From JBLHKE01 sp047619485 (GTDB taxonomy: Bacteria; Verrucomicrobiota; Verrucomicrobiia; Verrucomicrobiales; DEV007), in the NCBI GenBank assembly GCA_047619485.1, contig JBLHKE010000001.1, forward strand, positions 1 through 48,647: 48,647 bases of DNA, in the 5' to 3' direction. Below the pieces are notes generated by a model. The model was not told the DNA's origin, made no database searches, and worked only from the letters and a program-made list of their open reading frames with translations. Below are positions 24,547-31,717 of this stretch, one piece after another (the stretch's first letter is position 1; each line of letters starts with the position of its first letter). The position numbers and the translations under genes are program-made.

Positions 24547-25896
24547 TCAGCCTTGTTGCGCCGCTTCGGCGGCCTGCAGCTCCTCTAGGGTGAGGATCTC
24601 AACGCTAGCATTCGACTTTAGGAAATCAAGGGTCTTGGCCATGAGCATCTGGTGATGAATACGCTGGGCACCGCCTTCTTTGTCGAGTTCCTTTGCGACT
24701 TTTTCAAAGGGCATGCCGTTGCTGTCAGCGATCTGTTGCACGTGCGCGCGCAGCTCTTCGTTGTCGACGGTGATCTCTTCCTTCTTAGCGATCGCCTCGA
24801 GGATGAAGGTGTTTCTGACCGTGTTGTGAGCGTCCGTGGTGGCGCTGTTCATGATCTCGTCCTGGTGCTCTGCGATGGCGTCGTCGCCGAGGCCACGCTG
24901 TGCGTTCTGTTTGACGATCTCGTTGATACGTCCCTGCGCCTCGCGCATCACCATGTCCTTCGGCAACTCGAACTCGAGCCCGTGGCTGATCTGGTTGACG
25001 ATCTGCTGGGTGGTGGCGTTCTCGACCTGGTTCTCGCGCTGTTTGAGAAGGTCGGCCTCCATCAATTCGCGGATCTCGTCCATGGTGGTGTCCGGCTTGA
25101 TCTTCTCGGCGAGGTCGTCGTCCATCTCAGGCAACACCTGCTTCTTGAGACCTTTGATTTCGACCGCGTAGGAGATCTCTTTCCCGGCGATCTCCTCATG
25201 CGGGAACTCGGCTGGCATCGTCACGGTGACGTCGCGTTTTTCCTCGAACTTCCCGCCGACTAGGCCGGCGCAGAAGCCAGGGATAAATGTCTCGTCTTCC
25301 ATCTTGAACCATTTGTCCTCGCCGGTCGCAACCTGCGCGGGGGCTTCGGCGGCGATCTCGCCGATTGGCTTGCCATCGACGGTGCCGGTGTAGTCGACCA
25401 CGATGTAGTCATCCATTTCCGCTCCGCGATCTGTGATGTCCTCGTAGTCGGCAAAATTCAGGCGCACCTGTTCGAGACCTTTGTCGACGTCTTCCGGAGT
25501 GACTTCGACCTTCGGGACTTTCACCGATAGGCTACTGTAGTCGGGGAGGTCGAACTCGGGGGTGAGCACGAGTTTGGCGAGGAAGGCGAAGGTGCCGTCG
25601 ACGCCGTATTCCTTGCCCTCGATGTCGGTGACACTGATGATATCGAGCTCTTCCTGTTCGCGCACCTCGCGCAGTGACTCGCCGATAATGCGCTTCTCGA
25701 ACTCCGTGTCGATGTCCTTTTTAAATCGCTGTTCGACGACGGAGTGGGGTACTTTGCCGGGGCGGTAGCCAGGGATCTTCGCCTGTTTGGCGTAGTCTTT
25801 GACCAATTTCAAGCGGCCTTCGGTGACTTTTTCGGCCGGGACGACGACGCGTACCTCGGCGAGGCAATCTGGTTGTTTTTCGAGGGTGATCTGCAT
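24547..25896 (-). CDS. tig: Trigger factor
   Basis: A 449-residue ribosome-bound chaperone and peptidyl-prolyl isomerase. The N-terminal ribosome-binding domain has the loop KIPGYRPGKVPHSVVEQRF (a variant of the GFRxGKxP signature). The FKBP-like domain is at about 150-245 (DDYIVVDYTGTVDGKPI, FIPGFCAGLVGG), and a long helical C-terminal domain follows. The isomerase segment appears complete. It is the first gene of tig-clpP, linking folding of new chains with proteolysis. Confidence 0.95.
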   Translation of the reverse strand: MQITLEKQPDCLAEVRVVVPAEKVTEGRLKLVKDYAKQAKIPGYRPGKVPHSVVEQRFKKDIDTEFEKRIIGESLREVREQEELDIISVTDIEGKEYGVDGTFAFLAKLVLTPEFDLPDYSSLSVKVPKVEVTPEDVDKGLEQVRLNFADYEDITDRGAEMDDYIVVDYTGTVDGKPIGEIAAEAPAQVATGEDKWFKMEDETFIPGFCAGLVGGKFEEKRDVTVTMPAEFPHEEIAGKEISYAVEIKGLKKQVLPEMDDDLAEKIKPDTTMDEIRELMEADLLKQRENQVENATTQQIVNQISHGLEFELPKDMVMREAQGRINEIVKQNAQRGLGDDAIAEHQDEIMNSATTDAHNTVRNTFILEAIAKKEEITVDNEELRAHVQQIADSNGMPFEKVAKELDKEGGAQRIHHQMLMAKTLDFLKSNASVEILTLEELQAAEAAQQG

Positions 25897-26205
25897 GGGA
25901 AAAATGGGTCTGGGTTCGCTGTTTTTGCCTTGGTTTGTGGAGGAAATCCCCAGCTCTGGGGGCGTGCAAACTAGGGTCAGTTACGGGCTTTGACAACGGA
26001 AAGTCTGAGGGGGCGAAAATTGCCGAAAACCACGCTAAAAACTGCCTCTAGGAGCACAAGATCGACCTTGTCAGTTGAAGACCGAGCCACCTAGCTCCAA
26101 CCCCCAAAAGCAAAATGACTCCCCACCGACTCCTGTCAGATATTTGCAAAGGGACAGACCCCCTGCTTGACAATTGGCTATGAGGTGTTCTGGTATTGGC
26201 AGATT
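25897..26205. other. Divergent promoter region with a GGGACAGACC motif
   Basis: This 309-base gap lies between tig (minus) and the transposase (plus). On the minus strand TTGTCA and TAGTTT with a 17-base spacer form a weak tig promoter candidate. At 26150-26160 AGGGACAGACC is followed by TTGACA at 26167-26172, a possible -35 for the transposase. The GGGACAG motif recurs elsewhere in the window and may mark the element's edge. I saw no clear terminal inverted repeats. Confidence 0.4.
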
Positions 26206-27270
26206 ATGAGAAAAACTAGGCAGTTTGTTCTGGGGGAACCTGACGGGAAGAGCCGGTTTGTGCACGTGGTCACGCGGACGGCGGGGCAGGAGATTCTGTT
26301 CGGGCACATGGAAAAGGAGACGTTTCGGAAGATCTTGTTCAAGCAGTTGAAGTTTTCTGGGTTACGTGCGCTGGCCTGGTGCTTTATGGGCAATCACTTG
26401 CACTTGTTGTTGGAGCTCCCTGATAAAGTGGTTTCGTTGGAGGGGTGGACAGATGACGATGTGCTGGCGAAGCTCCAGGTCTTCTCTGATGAGTTCTCGA
26501 CGCGCATGTTGTTGGGGGAGGTTGAGATGTTCCGTAGGAATGGTCACAAGGATGGTGTCGCAGAGATCGCGGAGCAGGTGCGGCGGCGGTTGTTCGACTT
26601 GTCGTTGTTCATGAAGGAGCTCAAGCAGCGCATGACCATCGCATTTAACTTCAAGCACGAGCGGCGCGGCACGCTGTGGGAGGGGCGTTTCAAGTGTTCG
26701 CTGGTCGAGCCGTCGGCGGAGGCGTTGCGGGCGGTGGCGGCCTACATCGACCTCAATCCAGTGCGGGCGGGTCTGGTCGAACGGCCTGAGGACTACCGGT
26801 GGTGTTCATATGCGGCGGCGGTTGGCGGGATGCGGTTGGCGCGCTCGGGGTTGGTGTCGGCGATCGACTTTGGGCGCAGGTCGAGTTGGGCGAAGGCGCG
26901 CGATGTCTATCGCGAGTATCTATTCGGTGTTGGCATGGAGGTGACGGGGACGCGCTCGGCGCAAAAGGCGGCACAAGCCCAAGGCAAAGTGAAGCCGAAA
27001 GGTGGGTTCACACAGCGCGAGATCGAGGCTGTGTGGGCGGCGGGCGGCAAGCTATCGATGGCGGAGGCGTTGCGCTGCCGGATCCGCTATTTCACCGATG
27101 GCGTCGTGCTCGGCAGCCGGGAGTTCGTCGACCAGTTTTTTGAATCTCGGAAAGAGCAGTTTGGTGCGGCTCGGAAAAGTGGCAGCCGGCGGATGAAGGG
27201 GGCGCAGTGGGGCAATCTGCGAACGCTGCGGGATCTGAAAGACGATTTCCTGATGGGACAGTCGTCTTAG
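26206..27270 (+). mobile_element. REP-associated (IS200-like, Y1/HUH) tyrosine transposase
   Basis: A 354-residue single-strand transposase of the type that serves REP sequences. The start at 26206 gives MRKTRQFVLGEPDGKSRFVH; an upstream start at 26167 is also open. The HUH metal motif is GNHLHLLLE (His64, His66). The likely nucleophile is Tyr180 in AAYIDLNPVRAG, aligned with the catalytic Tyr of E. coli RayT. A segment GTLWEGRFKCSLVE precedes it. The extended C-terminus (REFVDQFFESRK, MKGAQWGNLRTLRDL) is typical of the long Verrucomicrobiota group. The frame is intact. It is a single gene with no partner accessory gene. Confidence 0.88.
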
Positions 27271-27310
27271 GAACGGGTCGGGAGGGCAGTTAGGATGGCT
27301 GGCTAAGCCC

Positions 27311-29011
27311 TTACTCGGTTTCGCGCAGCTTGAAGGCTGAGAAGAATTTCTGCTCGGCCTCGAGGGTGCCGATCAGGACGAGTTTCGCTTCGGCTGCGAG
27401 GACCAGGGCGGGGGCCGGGTTGATGGCGCGTTCGCCACCGATTTCCACGGCGATGATCGAGCAACCGGTGCGCGAGCGCACGGCTGATTCGGCGACCGAT
27501 TTGCCGATGAGCGCACGGGGGACAGCGGTGGTGAAAATGTTGACGCCTTCGGCCAGTAGCACGGTGTCGCTGCTACGCAGTTCGTTGAACACGGTATTGG
27601 CGCCCATCGACGCGTAAGAGAGGGTCAGATCGGCACCGGCGCGGTGCATGCGGGCGGCATACTTGTCTTGGGTGCAGCGGCTGATGATCTGTACGTCGTT
27701 GCGCAGGCGGCGGTAGAAAATCGTGAGGAAGACGTTGAGGTCATCGTCATGGGTGGTGACGATCACCGTTGCGGCATCGCGCAGCCCGGCTTTCACCAGG
27801 ACATCGAAATCCGAGGCGTCACCGATGATGGTATTGGTGTGGTCACGGACGCGGTCGGATTCCTTCTCGAGAATCGTCCATTCGACGCTGGCCTCAGTGA
27901 GTTGCTCGGCGGTCGCTCGCCCGACTCGGCCGCCGCCGATGATGAGGATCTTGTTCTCCTCCTGACGGTGCTGGCCGAAGATTTCGTTGTAGCGCTCAAT
28001 CTGCGCCTTGGTGCCGGCGAGCACGAGGACGCTGTGGCTGCCGATCTCCGCGCCTGGCTCGGCTGGCTTGAAACTCCCCCGCACCCACAGTCCGACGATC
28101 GTGACGCCGGTCTCGGCGCGCACCTGACACTCGGCGATCGTTTTGCCAACGAGTGGGGTTTTGGCGGGATTCGCCTCGGCGATGATGAGGTCGTCGAGTT
28201 CGCCGATGACGTGTGCCGCGGCGTCGTTGCCGATGACGCGCCGGGCGAGTGACAGCCCCATCATCTTCTCCAGCCGCATCACCTTGGTGGCGCCCGCGAG
28301 GTCGAGGACATCGCGCACCTGGTCGGAGGTGGCGGAGGCGACGATTGGCAGGCTATCAGAGAGTTCGCGCACCGTGAAGGTGACGTTGGTGTTGGTGACG
28401 TCGTCGAGCGTGGTGACGACCATGGCGGCAGTTTCGATCGAGCAGCGCCGGTAGCTTTCCGGGTCACTGCGGTCGCCGACGACTACCGGCACGCCACTGC
28501 TGCGCAGCTTGAGTGCCTCCTCCACCGTTGGGACGAGAACAAAGTAAGGGTAGCCGAAGTCGTCGAGCATGCGGCTGAGCATTTTTGTGACTGGGCCTAA
28601 GCGGGTGAAGATGACGTGGCGCCGCGTCCCGGGTGGGACGGACTGGGGGGCCTTCGCATTTTCCTGCGCCTTGATCCACGGTGCGTAGAAGAACTCGATG
28701 AAGGTGAACGGCAACAGTACCAGCAGGAAGATCACCCCGGTGACCAGCACGATGATCGAGAAGATACGCCCGGCATCGGAGTCGAAGGTGATGTCGCCGA
28801 AGCCGAGCGTCGACATCACGGTGAGCGTCCAGTAGAAGCCGGTCGCCCAGCTGTGTTCCTTGCCCTCGCTCTCCATGATCCAGTGGAACGTGACACTAAA
28901 TGCCACCACCAGCACGATGAGGATGCCGACGAGCTTGGCCAGCGCCTTGAAGTTGTATCCGCTGCTATCGGAATCCCGGAAGGCAGTGATGACAGACGTG
29001 ATGGCTTTCAT
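27311..29011 (-). CDS. Two-membrane-segment potassium channel with two RCK units
   Basis: A 566-residue protein. Two membrane segments (about residues 25-45 and 80-105) flank a pore helix and filter TLGFGD (68-73), a Phe variant of the usual TVGYGD. Two tandem TrkA_N/TrkA_C units follow: the first Rossmann-like domain starts RRHVIFTRLG (about 130), the second is KILIIGGGRVGRATAEQL (about 350) with an intact GxGxxG loop. The first copy lacks a clear GxGxxG, so only the second may bind nucleotide. Such channels are gated by nucleotides or ions and control potassium flow. Confidence 0.9.
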   Translation of the reverse strand: MKAITSVITAFRDSDSSGYNFKALAKLVGILIVLVVAFSVTFHWIMESEGKEHSWATGFYWTLTVMSTLGFGDITFDSDAGRIFSIIVLVTGVIFLLVLLPFTFIEFFYAPWIKAQENAKAPQSVPPGTRRHVIFTRLGPVTKMLSRMLDDFGYPYFVLVPTVEEALKLRSSGVPVVVGDRSDPESYRRCSIETAAMVVTTLDDVTNTNVTFTVRELSDSLPIVASATSDQVRDVLDLAGATKVMRLEKMMGLSLARRVIGNDAAAHVIGELDDLIIAEANPAKTPLVGKTIAECQVRAETGVTIVGLWVRGSFKPAEPGAEIGSHSVLVLAGTKAQIERYNEIFGQHRQEENKILIIGGGRVGRATAEQLTEASVEWTILEKESDRVRDHTNTIIGDASDFDVLVKAGLRDAATVIVTTHDDDLNVFLTIFYRRLRNDVQIISRCTQDKYAARMHRAGADLTLSYASMGANTVFNELRSSDTVLLAEGVNIFTTAVPRALIGKSVAESAVRSRTGCSIIAVEIGGERAINPAPALVLAAEAKLVLIGTLEAEQKFFSAFKLRETE

Positions 29012-29199
29012 TTTGGGTAGTGGTCAGGGTTGTCTGGAAGGCAGCGTGTGGTCAAAAGAAATCGGCTGGGAACGTGAGGACTGGAAGCGGGCGGCGGAGG
29101 TTGATGGGTCGCTTGGAGGCGCGGGTGAATCCGCTACGGTCGGTGCCCTACGGATTTTCGCCACCGAGAGATTCTCGTCACTCCCAGCGGCATCGATTG

Positions 29200-29583
29200 C
29201 TAACGTGTCGCCAACCACTCGTTCGCGAGCACTGCGGCGATGAGGGCCACGAAAACGACCGCGATGACCCAGATGACGGCGGTGAACCATTTTCCCCGGG
29301 CTGGCTGATCGAGGCGATTCTCGGGGCAATCCCCAGAAAAGTCCCAGGGCAACTCGCCGATCAACCCCTGAGCCTTTGTCATCTGGTCGCTGGGAACGAG
29401 AATCGACCAGAGGGTGCCCGGGCAATCGGCGCAGTCCCCGCTGATCGGGTGGCGCTGGCCGGTGACATCAACTGCCTTGAGCTCATGGGGAATCCGTGCT
29501 TCCTCCAAGGTCAAGTCCACCGCATCGAAGAGGTATCGTACTCCGGTCTTGAGGAGGAGTTGGAACTTACTCGGCTCAGTCAT
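29200..29583 (-). CDS. DUF2007-like protein with C-terminal membrane anchor
   Basis: A 127-residue protein. The N-terminal 70 residues have the pattern of the DUF2007 putative signal-transducing domain (LTLEEARIPHELKAVDVTG, ILVPSDQMTKAQGLIGEL). A Cys pair (DCADCPG, residues 50-56) and a single membrane segment near 101-120 follow. It lies 188 bases upstream of the potassium channel and 119 bases downstream of a second DUF2007 gene, both on the same strand. It is probably a small membrane-associated regulator, function unknown. Confidence 0.65.
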   Translation of the reverse strand: MTEPSKFQLLLKTGVRYLFDAVDLTLEEARIPHELKAVDVTGQRHPISGDCADCPGTLWSILVPSDQMTKAQGLIGELPWDFSGDCPENRLDQPARGKWFTAVIWVIAVVFVALIAAVLANEWLATR

Positions 29584-29702
29584 TGGCTAGAGATGTTTCA
29601 GTTTTTGGTAGGGCTCGCAGGCGCGGACGAAATCCTTGTCGCCGTCCCCTTCGCTCGATACCGGAAACTATACCCACATAGCGTCGTAGACGTTGAGGGA
29701 AA

Positions 29703-30020
29703 TCATGCTGTCGGGCGCATCGTCTGGCACTGCCAACACTGGCCGAAGGATCCCGGGACTTGTTCGGTGCAGTTGGGGCACTGCCACGCAGCCTCACTGG
29801 GGATTTCTTTGTTGTGATATGGCTCGAGGAGTTCCATCGCGCGATCGTACTGGTCGTCGTTGTTGACCCAGAGTTCCGGAAAAACTTCGGTGAACGGAAT
29901 CTCGCCAGAGCCGCTGGAGGCACCGAGGTTTTTGATCGAGGTGGCGATGCCGGCGTCCTCGAGGATCGATTGGTAGTGGCCAACCCGGGCGAATTCAATA
30001 TGTTCAAAAATTTTGCGCAT
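29703..30020 (-). CDS. DUF2007-like protein with C-terminal zinc ribbon
   Basis: A 105-residue protein. Residues 1-70 are DUF2007-like (MRKIFEHIEFARVGHYQSIL, EDAGIATSIKN, ELWVNNDDQYDRAMELLEPY). The tail has a zinc ribbon, CPNC and CWQC with 12 residues between, at about 80-98. An AAGGAG ribosome binding site lies upstream of the start. It and the next gene look like a tandem pair of divergent paralogues, one cytoplasmic with a zinc ribbon, one membrane-anchored. Role unknown. Confidence 0.75.
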   Translation of the reverse strand: MRKIFEHIEFARVGHYQSILEDAGIATSIKNLGASSGSGEIPFTEVFPELWVNNDDQYDRAMELLEPYHNKEIPSEAAWQCPNCTEQVPGSFGQCWQCQTMRPTA

Positions 30021-30216
30021 GCTGTGTTATTCTCCTTCTGTTCATGCTGATGGCGGTGGTTGACGAAGTCAAACAGGACAGGCCAATGCCTTGTTGATCG
30101 GCGCCTCTGCTCTGTCGGCGTTGCCATCGTTTGCCGGTTTGCCAGCTACGGCAACTGCCCGACGCGCAGGCAGTTTTCGATGACGGAGCACACTTTGAAT
30201 CGTAGTCCCCCGATCG

Positions 30217-31674
30217 CTACGCGATGATCTCGCTGATCGGATCGGCACCCTCGACACCGACCAGTTTCTGGTCGAGGCCGTTGTAGAAATATGAGAGAGC
30301 GTTCGGGTCGAGTCCCATCTGGTTGAGGATAGTAGCGTGCAGGTTGCGCACGTGGAGGCGGTTGGTGACGGCCTGACCGCCGAGCTCGTCGGTCTCGCCG
30401 TAGCTAGTACCGCCTTTGATGCCGCCGCCGGCCATCCACATCGTGAACCCGTAAGCGTTGTGGTCGCGGCCGGTGCCCTTGGCGTACTCGGCGGTCGGCT
30501 GGCGGCCGAATTCGCCGCCCCAGACGACCAGCGTCTCGTCTAGTAGGCCGCGCTGTTTCAGGTCTTTTAGCAAGCCGGCGATCGGCTTGTCGGTGCGGCC
30601 GGCGTGGTGGTTGTGGTTCCTCTCGAGGTCGCCGTGCGCATCCCAGTTGTCATCGTTATGGGCGCCGCCGGAGTAGACCTGGATGAAGCGCACGCCGCGT
30701 TCGACCAGGCGCCGCGACAGGATCATCTTGCGGGCGAAATCTTCGGTGCGCTTCTCGTTGAGACCGTAGAGATCCTTGATGTGCTCCGGCTCGGAATCGA
30801 CGTCGATCGCCTCCGGCGCGGTCGCCTGCATCTTGTAGGCGAGTTCGTAGCTGGCGATGCGCGCGCTCAGGTTGGTGTTGTCTAAGCGCGTGTTGTGGTG
30901 GCCGTGATTGAGGTGGTTGAGCGAGTCGATGATCGTGCGCTGCTCTGCCGGGGGCATGCCGCCACTGTGTTTGAGGTTCAAAATCGGGTCGCCCTTGGAA
31001 CGGAACACCGTGCCTTGGTAGCTGGCCGGCATGTAGCCGCTGGTCCAGTTCTTCGCGCCGCTGATCGGTCCGCCGGTCGAATCTAACATCACTACATAAC
31101 CGGGCAGGTTCTCGTTGGCAGAACCGAGCCCGTAGTTTGCCCACGAGCCGAGCGAGGGTTTGCCGCTGATGAGCGAGCCGGAGTTCATCATCAGCATCGC
31201 CGAGCCATGGATCGGCGAGTCGGCGGTCATCGAGTGGATGAATGAGATATCATCGACGCAGCTGCCGACGTTGGGGAATAGGTCGGAGACGTATTTCCCG
31301 CACTGGCCGTACTGTTTGAATTTCCACTTTGGTCCGACGACCCGACCGGTATTCTTGTGGCCACCGCGCCCGAAGGTTTTGATCTCGATCGATTTGCCAT
31401 CGAGCGGGTAGAGCTTCGGCTTGTAGTCAAAGGTGTCCATATGGCTCGGTCCGCCATACATGAAGAGGAAGATCACGCTCTTGGCATTGCCGGGCAAGGT
31501 GGGGGGTTTGGGCGCCAGCGGGTTGAGCGAGGCGGTCGCCGCGTTGGCGGAGTTGAAGTAGCCTTGGCTGCCGAGCATGCCGGCGAGAGCGGTGGCGGTG
31601 AAGCCGCCGCCGACCTGGCCGAGGAATTCGCGTCGGGTGTTGCCGCAGAAGGTGTTTTTTGGTCTGGTAATCAT
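30217..31674 (-). CDS. DUF1501 protein (sulfatase-like fold), Tat-exported
   Basis: A 485-residue protein with a twin-arginine signal (NTRREFLGQVGGGF, residues 12-25) and mature start near ANAATA. The DUF1501 domain is of the alkaline phosphatase/sulfatase superfamily (VIFLFMYGGPSHMDTFDYKP, HSMTADSPIHG, VVWGGEFGRQPTAEYAKGTGRDHNAYGFTMW). It is the second gene of a two-gene unit after the DUF1549/DUF1553 cytochrome protein, a pairing seen many times per genome in planctomycetes and relatives and thought to act in the periplasm on polysaccharides or other substrates. No substrate can be assigned. Confidence 0.9.
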   Translation of the reverse strand: MITRPKNTFCGNTRREFLGQVGGGFTATALAGMLGSQGYFNSANAATASLNPLAPKPPTLPGNAKSVIFLFMYGGPSHMDTFDYKPKLYPLDGKSIEIKTFGRGGHKNTGRVVGPKWKFKQYGQCGKYVSDLFPNVGSCVDDISFIHSMTADSPIHGSAMLMMNSGSLISGKPSLGSWANYGLGSANENLPGYVVMLDSTGGPISGAKNWTSGYMPASYQGTVFRSKGDPILNLKHSGGMPPAEQRTIIDSLNHLNHGHHNTRLDNTNLSARIASYELAYKMQATAPEAIDVDSEPEHIKDLYGLNEKRTEDFARKMILSRRLVERGVRFIQVYSGGAHNDDNWDAHGDLERNHNHHAGRTDKPIAGLLKDLKQRGLLDETLVVWGGEFGRQPTAEYAKGTGRDHNAYGFTMWMAGGGIKGGTSYGETDELGGQAVTNRLHVRNLHATILNQMGLDPNALSYFYNGLDQKLVGVEGADPISEIIA

Positions 31675-31681
31675 GAGATTT

Positions 31682-31716
31682 GGAGGTTTCGGGCAGACTG
31701 GGGTGTCCGCCTTCCG
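31682..31716. repeat. Intergenic hairpin repeat, copy 2
   Basis: GGAGGTTTCGGGCAGACTGG begins this copy, which continues to GTCCGCCTTCC. The core differs from the copy at 23787-23820 at one base (ACT for ACA). The same one-mismatch stem forms. It lies in the 43-base gap between the cytochrome/DUF1553 gene and the DUF1501 gene of one operon, just past the first stop, so here it cannot be an absolute terminator. Confidence 0.6.
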
Positions 31717-31717
31717 G

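Noticed and set aside
26206..27270. Transposase lacking its catalytic tyrosine
   Set aside because: There is no Tyr in the segment before GTLWEGRF, but the nucleophile of E. coli RayT aligns with the Tyr in AAYIDLNPV, which is present, so the enzyme looks intact.
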